Shown here piece after piece: positions 35,101 through 41,015 of a stretch of DNA of 64,000 nt. Below the pieces are notes generated by a model. It had not been told where the DNA came from and ran no database searches. It saw nothing but the letters and a program-made list of their open reading frames with translations. Both the position numbers and the translations under genes were made by a program. Source of the DNA: JBCBSS01 sp039819065 (GTDB lineage Bacteria > Bacteroidota > Bacteroidia > Cytophagales > Cyclobacteriaceae); contig JBCBSS010000021.1 in NCBI GenBank assembly GCA_039819065.1, positions 1 through 64,000 of the forward strand, read 5' to 3'. The first letter of the stretch is position 1, and each line of letters begins with the position of its first letter.

Positions 35101-36055
35101 CACATTAGAAGGTCGTGAAAGGTATCCGGTGAGGGTTAGGTATGCCAGAGAGCTCCGTGACAACCCAGAGGACATCAAGAGCATCCTGATTCCTACTCCT
35201 TCAGGCGTGCAGGTTCCGTTACAAGAATTGGCAGACTTGCAATACGTTAGAGGCCCTCAAAACATCCGTAGCGAGGATACTTTCCTGGTGAGCTACGTCA
35301 TTTTCGACAAGGAGAAAGGCTATGCCGAAGTGGATGTGGTGCAAAATGCTCAGGCATTTCTGGAGGCCAGGATTGCAGATGGCAGTTTAAGCATTCCAAT
35401 GGGTGTTAGCTACAAGTTCACCGGTAATTATGAGAACCAGGTCAGAGCAACGAAAAGGCTGTCTATCATCATTCCAGTGAGCTTATTGGTGATTTTCATT
35501 ATTCTATACTTTCAATTCGGTAAAGTGCAATTGACCCTAATGTCCTTTTCAGGGGTTTTTGTGGCCTTTGCCGGTGGCTTCATTCTTATCTGGCTTTATG
35601 GTCAGGACTGGTTCCTCAGCTTCTCCTTTTTCGGGCGAGAAATGAGAGACCTGTTCCAGGTTGACACCATCAATCTCAGCGTAGCGGTTTGGGTAGGATT
35701 CATCGCTTTGTTTGGGATCGCCACAGATGATGGCGTGCTGATGGGAACGTACTTAAAGCAGCATTTTAGAAAAGAAAACCCAGACACTATTCAAGGCGTT
35801 CGGCAGGCTGTGCTATATGCCGGACAGCAAAGGGTCAGGCCAGCCATCATGACCACCGCTACTACCATTGTGGCCCTGCTACCGGTGCTTACCTCGACGG
35901 GAAAAGGATCAGATATCATGGTGCCTATGGCCATTCCCATCTTCGGAGGCATGTTCATTCAGGTGATCACCATGTTTGTGGTGCCGGTGCTGTATTGTAT
36001 GTGGAGGGAAGCAGTACTTAAGAGGAACATGAGACCTCAGAATGATAGAGAATAG
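32126..36055 (+). CDS. cusA: CusA/CzcA-type heavy-metal RND efflux pump
   Basis: 1309 residues, about 260 more than usual CusA. It pumps monovalent copper/silver or a divalent metal through CusC. The N-terminus has the family EWEGRSPQDIEDQISYPL (about 72-89), TM4 has IAIGVMVDVGVVFTENI, TM10 has GIATDDGVLMGTYL, and the porter region has MGMKIYGPDLESIE. Extra length lies mainly after TM5-TM6 (about 535-640), where five or six more hydrophobic segments (LGGLALLFILPWTGIVLIIL and following) are inserted, and near 790-880 in the second periplasmic loop, part of which is encoded by AGAAGTTGGA-type repeats. Met-rich patches in the porter region favour copper or silver. Confidence 0.9.
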   Translation: MIDAIIKFFLENKLVTLLITVAMIVWGIATVPFTWDIDFIPKDPVPVDAIPDIGENQQIVFTEWEGRSPQDIEDQISYPLTSALLGIPGVKTIRSSSIFGLSSIYVIFNEDIEFYWSRSRILEKLNSLPAGTLPNNVQPALGPDATALGQIFWYTLEGRDENGKPAGGWDPQELRSIQDFYVKYGLASAQGVSEVASIGGYVKEYQVEIDPVAMKSYNVNVADIMQSVKKSNLDVGARTIEFNKAEYLVRGLGYIENIQDLEEAVVKAPNNVPVRIKDVAKVQLGPATRRGGLDKAGAEAVGAVVVARYGSNPLEVINNVKVKIAELGPGLPSKTLADGTVSKVTIVPFYDRTGLIKETLGTLEEALSLEILISIIVVIILVLNLRSSILISSLLPIGVLMTFVVMRYTGVSANIVALSGIAIAIGVMVDVGVVFTENIVRHLQLPENKAIDGVAKLKVVYTAATEVASAVVTALATTVISFIPVFVLEAQEGKLFRPLAFTKTYALLAALFIGIVIIPAFAHWLFSMKAGAKNARRAWNVGLALGGLALLFILPWTGIVLIILAINNLFQDRWKGRWQEAPRYISIGIAVITALYFLTNAWLPLGAGYSWLINFLFVAVVISFILGVLMVIVRYYPKLLSWCLAHKWKFLSMPILILIFGLLSWQGFNSVFGFLANGAERINWNLRHTAFWHSMEKHFPGVGKEFMPPLDEGSYLLMPTTMPHSGVEENIETIKLLDQRVTSIPEVEMTVGKWGRVASALDPAPISMFENVINYKPEYALNEDGYKVRFKVDGDGFYELRLDAAAKRLFQQLNLGEVRSWKLDRNEGQLLFERSGDNVSIPLANTDLEITNFLLPSSSGKYFRQWRDHIQSSDDIWDEIVRMTSIPGMTSAPKLQPIETRLIMLSTGMRAPMGMKIYGPDLESIEKVGYQMEELLKQVPGIKGRSVFADRVVGKPYLEIKINRNAIARYGLSIEDMQMFIGVAVGGNALTTTLEGRERYPVRVRYARELRDNPEDIKSILIPTPSGVQVPLQELADLQYVRGPQNIRSEDTFLVSYVIFDKEKGYAEVDVVQNAQAFLEARIADGSLSIPMGVSYKFTGNYENQVRATKRLSIIIPVSLLVIFIILYFQFGKVQLTLMSFSGVFVAFAGGFILIWLYGQDWFLSFSFFGREMRDLFQVDTINLSVAVWVGFIALFGIATDDGVLMGTYLKQHFRKENPDTIQGVRQAVLYAGQQRVRPAIMTTATTIVALLPVLTSTGKGSDIMVPMAIPIFGGMFIQVITMFVVPVLYCMWREAVLKRNMRPQNDRE

Positions 36056-36368
36056 GAATAGGAAGTACCTAGAAGTAAAAGGAAATAGGTAGAAATAATT
36101 AGAAGTAAGTAGAATTAGATGGGAAGAGATACAAGAAGTAAGACGAAATGATTAAGACAAGTAGATTTAATTCTGGATGTCATTGCGAGCGAAGTATGAG
36201 CGAAGCAATCCAGAAGCTAGTTACGAATTTCAAATTATGAATTAAGTTCTGTGCTCTGTCCTCCTGAAAGGAACTTATTGGAGGTGAAGTACGACTTAGA
36301 TAGGTAGAAATAATTAGAAGTGAGTGGAAATAGATTGAAGTAGGTAGAAATAAATAGTAGTAGAGCGT
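36056..36368. repeat. Degenerate TAGAAGTA-type array with a REP-like palindrome, left of a four-helix-bundle gene
   Basis: Two blocks of purine-rich units (36059-36130, GTACCTAGAAGTAAAAGGAA and following; 36296-36365, AGGTAGAAATAATTAGAAGT and following) flank a central part that contains the palindrome 36172-36214. The inverse of these units occurs at 36749-36798, inside the start of the next cus gene. There is no gene in this stretch. Confidence 0.7.
36172..36214. repeat. REP-like palindrome (TCATTGCGAGCGAAG type)
   Basis: TCTGGAT...TCATTGCGAGCGAAG runs to GCGAAGCAATCCAGA, an imperfect hairpin with arms TCTGGAT/ATCCAGA and TTGC/GCAA. Similar sequence is common in Bacteroidota and other intergenic regions. 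Confidence 0.6.
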
Positions 36369-36746
36369 ATGGCTAAATATATCGAGTTAAAAGATTTGGA
36401 GGTATATCAGATATCTCGAGAACTCTCTTCTGTTTGTTGGGCAATCTATTCTGCTATGGGATATGAACAGAAGAAAATTATAGGAGATCAATTCATAAGA
36501 TCGGTCGATTCGGTTGGTGCCAATATAGCTGAGGGCTATGGCAGGTTTCATTCTCTGGACCAGGTCAAATTCTACTTAACCGCACGAGCTTCATTGTTTG
36601 AAGCGCAGTACCACTGGACGGAACTTCTTTTCGAGCGAGAAATGATCAAGGATGAGGCGTTTGAACAAATCAAATCGCTTTCCAAAAAGTTGGAAATCAA
36701 ACTTAACAACTTCATTAAAGTAACAAGAAATCAATTAAGCAAATGA
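36369..36746 (+). CDS. Four-helix-bundle protein (23S rRNA intervening-sequence/Avd-like), copy 1
   Basis: 125 residues, all helical. Family pattern: LKDLEVYQISRELS at the start, QFIRSVDSVGANIAEGYGR (about 54-72), FYLTARASLFEAQYHW, then two helices to the end. Such proteins are coded in 23S rRNA intervening sequences, and the Avd protein of diversity-generating retroelements is a relative; there is no reverse transcriptase here. The gene sits between cusA and cusC, between arrays of inverse repeats, and its stop overlaps the cusC start by four bases. It is not a metal protein by sequence and looks like an insertion in the operon. Confidence 0.85.
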   Translation: MAKYIELKDLEVYQISRELSSVCWAIYSAMGYEQKKIIGDQFIRSVDSVGANIAEGYGRFHSLDQVKFYLTARASLFEAQYHWTELLFEREMIKDEAFEQIKSLSKKLEIKLNNFIKVTRNQLSK

Positions 36747-38005
36747 GCGTTCCTAGATACTTCTATATATTTCTATTTGTTTCTACTTATTTCTGGCAAA
36801 GCCACTTAATGGCCCAGGATAACACAAGTGACCCCTTGCCCCAATACCTCGAACTAGCCGCTAAAAACAACCCCGGCCTAAAGTCCAAGTTCAATGACTA
36901 TCTGGCGGCGATGGAGGAAATACCTCAGGCAGAATCGTTGCCCGATCCAACGCTGGCTTTTAACATTTTTGTACAACCCGTGGAAACGCGTGTAGGACCG
37001 CAAAGGGTAAGTCTGGCGGTCAGTCAGTCTTTTCCTTGGTTTGGTACTCTCAAAGCACAAGGAGATGTAGCCGCGACCATGGCGGAGGCCAAACTGAAGG
37101 CCTTTGAAAATGAAAAAGTGAAGTTGTACAAGGAAGTTAGAATGACCTACAATCAGCTTTATTACCTGGATAAATCGATCCTTCTGACAGAAGAAAACCT
37201 CAAGTTGCTGGCTTCATTCAAGGAACTGGCGAGGGTGAATTTCGAAAGTGGCAAAACAGGCTTTGTTAATGTGCTGAGGGTAGAAATGGAAGAGGAGGAG
37301 TTGAGGGTGAAATTGGCCGCTCTCAAAGACCGACAGTCTGCTTCGCTAGTGGCGTTCGAAAATCTGCTGAATCAGCCTCTATCTGAACCCATCACCTTTC
37401 CGGAGACGCTACCAACAGAAGCATTGCCGGATGATAAGCAAGCACTTTATGACAACATTGTGGCTCAGAACCTGAAGTTACAAGAGTTACAGTATCAATC
37501 AACTGCTCAGGATGATGCGATGCAATTGGCTCAACTCAAAAGCAAGCCTTCATTCACGGTAGGTGCGAGCTACATCAATACTGGTGAAAGAAGTGATATA
37601 GAATTGCCAGATAATGGACAGGACGCTTTTGTCTTTCCTCAAATAGGGCTTAGCATTCCATTATACCGCAAGAAGTACCAGGCCATGTCGAAGCAGGCCA
37701 GTTTGAGGAAAGAGAGTATTCAATTTCAAATGGAGGAGAAGACCAATAACCTAGCTACGCAGTTGGAGATGTTTATTACAGACCATTTGGATGCCCAGAG
37801 AAGGCTTCAACTCTATGCACGTTTATATGATCTCTCGGAAAGATCTCTGTCGCTGCTTCAAACAGAGTTCACCACCGGCAAAACTGATTTCGAAGAATTG
37901 TTGCGAATGGAACGTAAGCTGCTTTCTTATCAATTAGAGCTCGAAAAAGCGAGGGTGGATAATAATGATGCGGTCTACAATATCAATTACCTACTGGGAA
38001 AATGA
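36743..38005 (+). CDS. cusC: CusC/CzcC-type outer membrane factor
   Basis: 420 residues of the TolC-like fold: two repeats of long helices with beta segments (YLELAAKNNPGLKSKFNDY near 35, SLAVSQSFPWFGTLKAQGDVA near 94, and FPQIGLSIPLYRKKY near 298). It forms the outer membrane channel for CusA. The signal peptide (residues 3-18, PRYFYIFLFVSTYFW) is coded by DNA that reads TTTCTATTTGTTTCTACTTA, the inverse of the repeat units upstream at 36059-36365. The start ATGA overlaps the four-helix-bundle gene. Confidence 0.88.
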   Translation: MSVPRYFYIFLFVSTYFWQSHLMAQDNTSDPLPQYLELAAKNNPGLKSKFNDYLAAMEEIPQAESLPDPTLAFNIFVQPVETRVGPQRVSLAVSQSFPWFGTLKAQGDVAATMAEAKLKAFENEKVKLYKEVRMTYNQLYYLDKSILLTEENLKLLASFKELARVNFESGKTGFVNVLRVEMEEEELRVKLAALKDRQSASLVAFENLLNQPLSEPITFPETLPTEALPDDKQALYDNIVAQNLKLQELQYQSTAQDDAMQLAQLKSKPSFTVGASYINTGERSDIELPDNGQDAFVFPQIGLSIPLYRKKYQAMSKQASLRKESIQFQMEEKTNNLATQLEMFITDHLDAQRRLQLYARLYDLSERSLSLLQTEFTTGKTDFEELLRMERKLLSYQLELEKARVDNNDAVYNINYLLGK

Positions 38006-38009
38006 TTTT

Positions 38010-38107
38010 TTGATGATCTGATGTGCTGATGTGCTGATGGTCTGATGATTTGATAATGTGATGATTTGATAATGTGATGATTTGATAATGTGTTAATGAT
38101 TAAATGA
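38010..38107. repeat. Degenerate TGATGATTTGATAATG array, left of the second four-helix-bundle gene
   Basis: TGATGATCTGATGTGCTGAT is followed by three near copies of GATGATTTGATAATGT and a last TTAATGATTAAATGATTG that runs into the start of the next gene. The inverse of this type is found at 38540-38620, inside the adaptor gene, and at 32021-32112 before cusA. Confidence 0.75.
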
Positions 38108-38469
38108 TTGAGATGGAAGGAAAGAGAAATGAAATATTGGAGTTAAGTTTTGAGTTTGCTCTACGGATTATCGAGTTCGCAGAGCTTCTCGAAGAGAAAA
38201 AGAAATATGTGATTGCTAGGCAATTGCTCAAATCCGGTACGTCAGTAGGAGCAAATATTAGAGAAGCTCAGAACGCGCATAGTAGAAAGGACTTTGTGGC
38301 TAAATGTGTTATAGCGGCCAAAGAGGCTGACGAAACGGAGTATTGGCTGTTGTTATGCGAAAAGAGTAGCTCTTACCCTGATCCAGGAGAGCTGATGACC
38401 CAAATACTCTCAATCAAAAAACTACTTTCTAAGATTATTTCCACCTCCATCAAAAACAAGCAATCATGA
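38104..38469 (+). CDS. Four-helix-bundle protein (23S rRNA intervening-sequence/Avd-like), copy 2
   Basis: 121 residues (an ATG at 38113 is an alternative start). ILELSFEFALRIIEFAELLEE, then LLKSGTSVGANIREAQNAHS (about 40-59), FVAKCVIAAKEADETEYWL, and a last helix. It belongs to the same family as 36369-36746 but is only distantly similar, so the two are not a recent duplication. The stop overlaps the adaptor start by four bases. It too lies between inverse repeat arrays. Confidence 0.85.
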   Translation: MIEMEGKRNEILELSFEFALRIIEFAELLEEKKKYVIARQLLKSGTSVGANIREAQNAHSRKDFVAKCVIAAKEADETEYWLLLCEKSSSYPDPGELMTQILSIKKLLSKIISTSIKNKQS

Positions 38470-40289
38470 AGAAGTTAATGAACAATAGATGGGTTTTTGG
38501 TAGTCTGGTTTTGATAATAGGACTACTGATCGGCTGGATGATCAAACCATCGAACCATCAAACCATCGAACCATCAGATCATCATGATCATCAACACATC
38601 GAATCATCAGACAATCAAACCTGGACCTGTTCCATGCATCCACAGATTAGGGAAGATGGGCCGGGGAAATGTCCGTTATGTAGTATGGACCTTATTCCTG
38701 TTGCTAATATGGAGACCGAAGCTGTGGGAATGGATGAAATCCAAATGACGGAGGCAGCTATGAAGATCGCGTCTATTCAGACGATGAAAGTGAGCAAGGC
38801 AGTACCGCAAAAGCAGGTGTATTTACCAGGTAAGATTGAAGCAGACGAGAGGAATATTGCCACCGTTACAGCGCATTTTGATGGGAGAGTGGAGAAGCTT
38901 TATGCTGACTTTACAGGACAATTCATCAGGAAAGGTCAACGTTTGGCAACCATCTATTCACCGGATCTGGTCACGGCTCAAAAGGAGCTTTTCGAAGCCT
39001 TAAAATTCAAAGCGACCAACCCTTCTTTCTATGAAGCTGCCATCCAGAAGCTTAAGCTTTGGGAGCTTACGGATAGCCAAATACAGGGTATCATCGAAAA
39101 GGGAGCGCCACAATACCGATTCAGTGTTTATGCACCGAGGTCAGGTACCATTCTAAGCAGAAAAATATCGGAAGGAGAGCATGTGAAAGATGGTCACGTG
39201 CTTTTCGAAATTGCCGACTTGAGCCGCTTATGGGTGCTTTTTGACGCTTATGAAAGTGACATTGCCTGGATAAAAGTGGGAGATTCTATTTCCTTTAAGG
39301 TGCAATCAATACCTAACAGAACATTCGAAAGTGTAGTCACCTTCATTGATCCCGTAGTGAATGAACAAACGCGTACAGCGTCGATAAGAACTGAAGTGTT
39401 GAGCCTCGAAGGGCAGCTAAAACCAGCCATGTTTGTCGAGGGCATCGTGGATGCAGGATCAAATACTTTAGGAGAATCACTTTTGATTCCCAAATCGGCC
39501 GTACTCTGGACAGGAAAGCGCGCCGTGGTGTACGTAAAGCAACCTGGGTTCGAACGACCTACCTTTCAATTTAGAGAGATAGCTTTGGGTACCGAAGCCG
39601 GTGATTACTATGTGGTGATTGATGGTCTGTCAGAGGGTGAGGAAGTAGCGGCCAACGGCGTATTTAAAATTGATGCAGCCGCTCAGCTTCAGGGCAAGAT
39701 ATCAATGATGAACCCCAACGGAGGTAAAGCATCAGCAGGGCATGATCACGGTGCTATGGAAATGAGCGAAGATGGACAGGCGGATCATAGCACATACAAG
39801 TTGGATATCCCTGAGGTCAATATTGCCAGAGATACCTTTGAAGTTGACAGAGCTTTTACAAAGCAGATCAAATCTATTTTCGATGCGTATCTACCGCTAA
39901 AAGATGCCCTTATTCAGACAGATGCTCAAAGTGCAAGTAAGGAGTCAAAACCATTGTTGGCTGCAATAGAAACAGTAGATATGTCTCTCTTAACGGGTAG
40001 TGCACACGAGGAGTGGATGAAAGACCTTGCAGTACTAAGAGCTTCTACTCAAATTATGCTAGACGAAACTGATGTAGAAAAGATAAGAGCGGCCTTATCT
40101 CCATTGAGCGACCAGCTTTATCAAACCATTATCAAGTTCAACGTACAAACGGGAGGTTACAGACAATACTGTCCTATGGCGTTCGACTTTGAAGGTGCCT
40201 TCTGGCTCAGTAACTCTGATGAAGTACTGAACCCTTATTTTGGGGACCTGATGCTGACGTGCGGGAATGTAGATGAAACGCTCAAATAG
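38466..40289 (+). CDS. cusB: CusB-type periplasmic adaptor with metal-binding N- and C-terminal domains
   Basis: 607 residues. Membrane anchor (about 8-25); a His-rich linker (27-52, with SDHHDHQH) coded by repeat-type DNA; a heavy-metal-binding domain TCSMHPQIREDGPGKCPLC (54-72, Cys 54, 69, 72, Met and His beside them); the adaptor core with barrel-sandwich hybrid and beta-barrel (about 90-415); a short HDHGAMEMSEDG loop; and a DUF3347 domain (about 455-607) with QYCPMAF and MLTCG that probably binds copper. It joins CusA to CusC and delivers metal. Confidence 0.9.
   Translation: MKKLMNNRWVFGSLVLIIGLLIGWMIKPSNHQTIEPSDHHDHQHIESSDNQTWTCSMHPQIREDGPGKCPLCSMDLIPVANMETEAVGMDEIQMTEAAMKIASIQTMKVSKAVPQKQVYLPGKIEADERNIATVTAHFDGRVEKLYADFTGQFIRKGQRLATIYSPDLVTAQKELFEALKFKATNPSFYEAAIQKLKLWELTDSQIQGIIEKGAPQYRFSVYAPRSGTILSRKISEGEHVKDGHVLFEIADLSRLWVLFDAYESDIAWIKVGDSISFKVQSIPNRTFESVVTFIDPVVNEQTRTASIRTEVLSLEGQLKPAMFVEGIVDAGSNTLGESLLIPKSAVLWTGKRAVVYVKQPGFERPTFQFREIALGTEAGDYYVVIDGLSEGEEVAANGVFKIDAAAQLQGKISMMNPNGGKASAGHDHGAMEMSEDGQADHSTYKLDIPEVNIARDTFEVDRAFTKQIKSIFDAYLPLKDALIQTDAQSASKESKPLLAAIETVDMSLLTGSAHEEWMKDLAVLRASTQIMLDETDVEKIRAALSPLSDQLYQTIIKFNVQTGGYRQYCPMAFDFEGAFWLSNSDEVLNPYFGDLMLTCGNVDETLK
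38540..38620. repeat. Inverse ATCA-type array inside the adaptor gene
   Basis: CAAACCATCGAACCATC is repeated twice and followed by AGATCATCATGATCATCAAC, ACATCGAATCATCAGACAAT. It is the inverse complement type of 38010-38107 and stays in frame with the adaptor, coding the His/Ser/Gln-rich residues 26-52. Confidence 0.7.
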
Positions 40290-40403
40290 TACCATTCGTG
40301 AATTGGCATTCTAAAAACACCATTTATCGACCTGTTTCTTTTGTTAAAATTGATAATTTAGACATATTCAGGTTTTCCTTATTATCAATTAAGACAAAAC
40401 AAC

Positions 40404-40553
40404 ATGAGAAGCTTAAAAGACCTCAAAAGCCTTAAGCCAATAGCTAAGCGAGAACTATCGAAGATAAACGCGGGTAATGAATCGGACGCGGGTAAATGTG
40501 CCAATCGGTTTGCTATGCCGGAACCTAGTCGATACTGTCTTTCGGATGGTTAG
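40404..40553 (+). CDS. Orphan peptide with a double-glycine-type leader
   Basis: 49 residues. The first half, MRSLKDLKSLKPIAKRELSK then INAG, has the form of the GG-type leader of Bacteroidota natural-product and bacteriocin precursors (a basic/Leu helix, ELS-x-x-I-x-(G/A)G). The second half, about 25 residues from NESDAG, has two Cys (32 and 45) and would be the core. An ATG follows an AT-rich stretch with TAATTTAGACATATTCAGG. No peptidase-transporter, radical-SAM or lanthipeptide enzyme is in the window, so it would need enzymes from elsewhere or be a relict. It lies 114 bases after the cus operon. Confidence 0.5.
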   Translation: MRSLKDLKSLKPIAKRELSKINAGNESDAGKCANRFAMPEPSRYCLSDG

Positions 40554-40624
40554 TTATTCAGAGGTTTGATCTATTGTAGTAGTCTAGGCGTTGTCTCCAA
40601 CCACTTGAACGTGTCTGAACAATC

Positions 40625-40644
40625 AGTTGGAGATAACTCCAACT
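40625..40644. repeat. GTTGGAG palindrome, copy 2
   Basis: AGTTGGAG-ATAA-CTCCAACT is a perfect 8-bp hairpin followed by GGGGCT, as in copy 3. Confidence 0.7.
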
Positions 40645-40731
40645 GGGGCTAAAAGTGCCTTTATTATATTTTATCATGGCTTTTAAACCCCGATTTTCTC
40701 ACTTTTGCCCTGTTCATGCGGTTCTTCGCTT

Positions 40732-40932
40732 ATGATGACTAGTATTTGGCCAAATAAAATTTGGATACCTTGATCATCAGATAGCCTTCATTTCTTTTCC
40801 TTAGATGAAAAGAAACCGAAGCAAAGAAAAATCAAGCCAAAATTAAACCTTCAGCCCACAACCCAACGCTGGCCCGGAATTTTGGCAACCAGCCGCACTC
40901 GTACTAGCCAAATAATCTTTCGCAAGCACTTC
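40732..40932 (-). repeat. Dispersed intergenic repeat, copy 2
   Basis: Reverse complement of 16319-16505 with scattered changes and a different middle. Both copies lie next to a GTTGGAG palindrome region or a palindromic spacer, so the family may be a composite. Confidence 0.75.
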
Positions 40933-40973
40933 TTGAAGCAATTATCAAGGGCGGTCCAAAATAGGCTGTACAC

Positions 40974-40993
40974 AGTTGGAGTTGTCTCCAACT
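40974..40993. repeat. GTTGGAG palindrome, copy 3
   Basis: AGTTGGAG-TTGT-CTCCAACT is a perfect 8-bp hairpin followed by GGGGCT. It lies just after the stop of the minus-strand antiporter gene and may help end that transcript, though there is no T-run. Confidence 0.7.
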
Positions 40994-41015
40994 GGGGCTC
41001 CTATATGGTTTCAAA

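Larger units (their letters stand above)
40554..41015. other. Intergenic region of repeats before kefC
   Basis: The stretch holds two perfect GTTGGAG palindromes (40625-40644 and 40974-40993) and the second copy of the dispersed repeat (40732-40932). No gene is supported. Confidence 0.6.

Noticed and set aside
36369..38469. Diversity-generating retroelement, suggested by the Avd-like proteins
   Set aside because: No reverse transcriptase, template repeat or variable-repeat C-type lectin gene is present.
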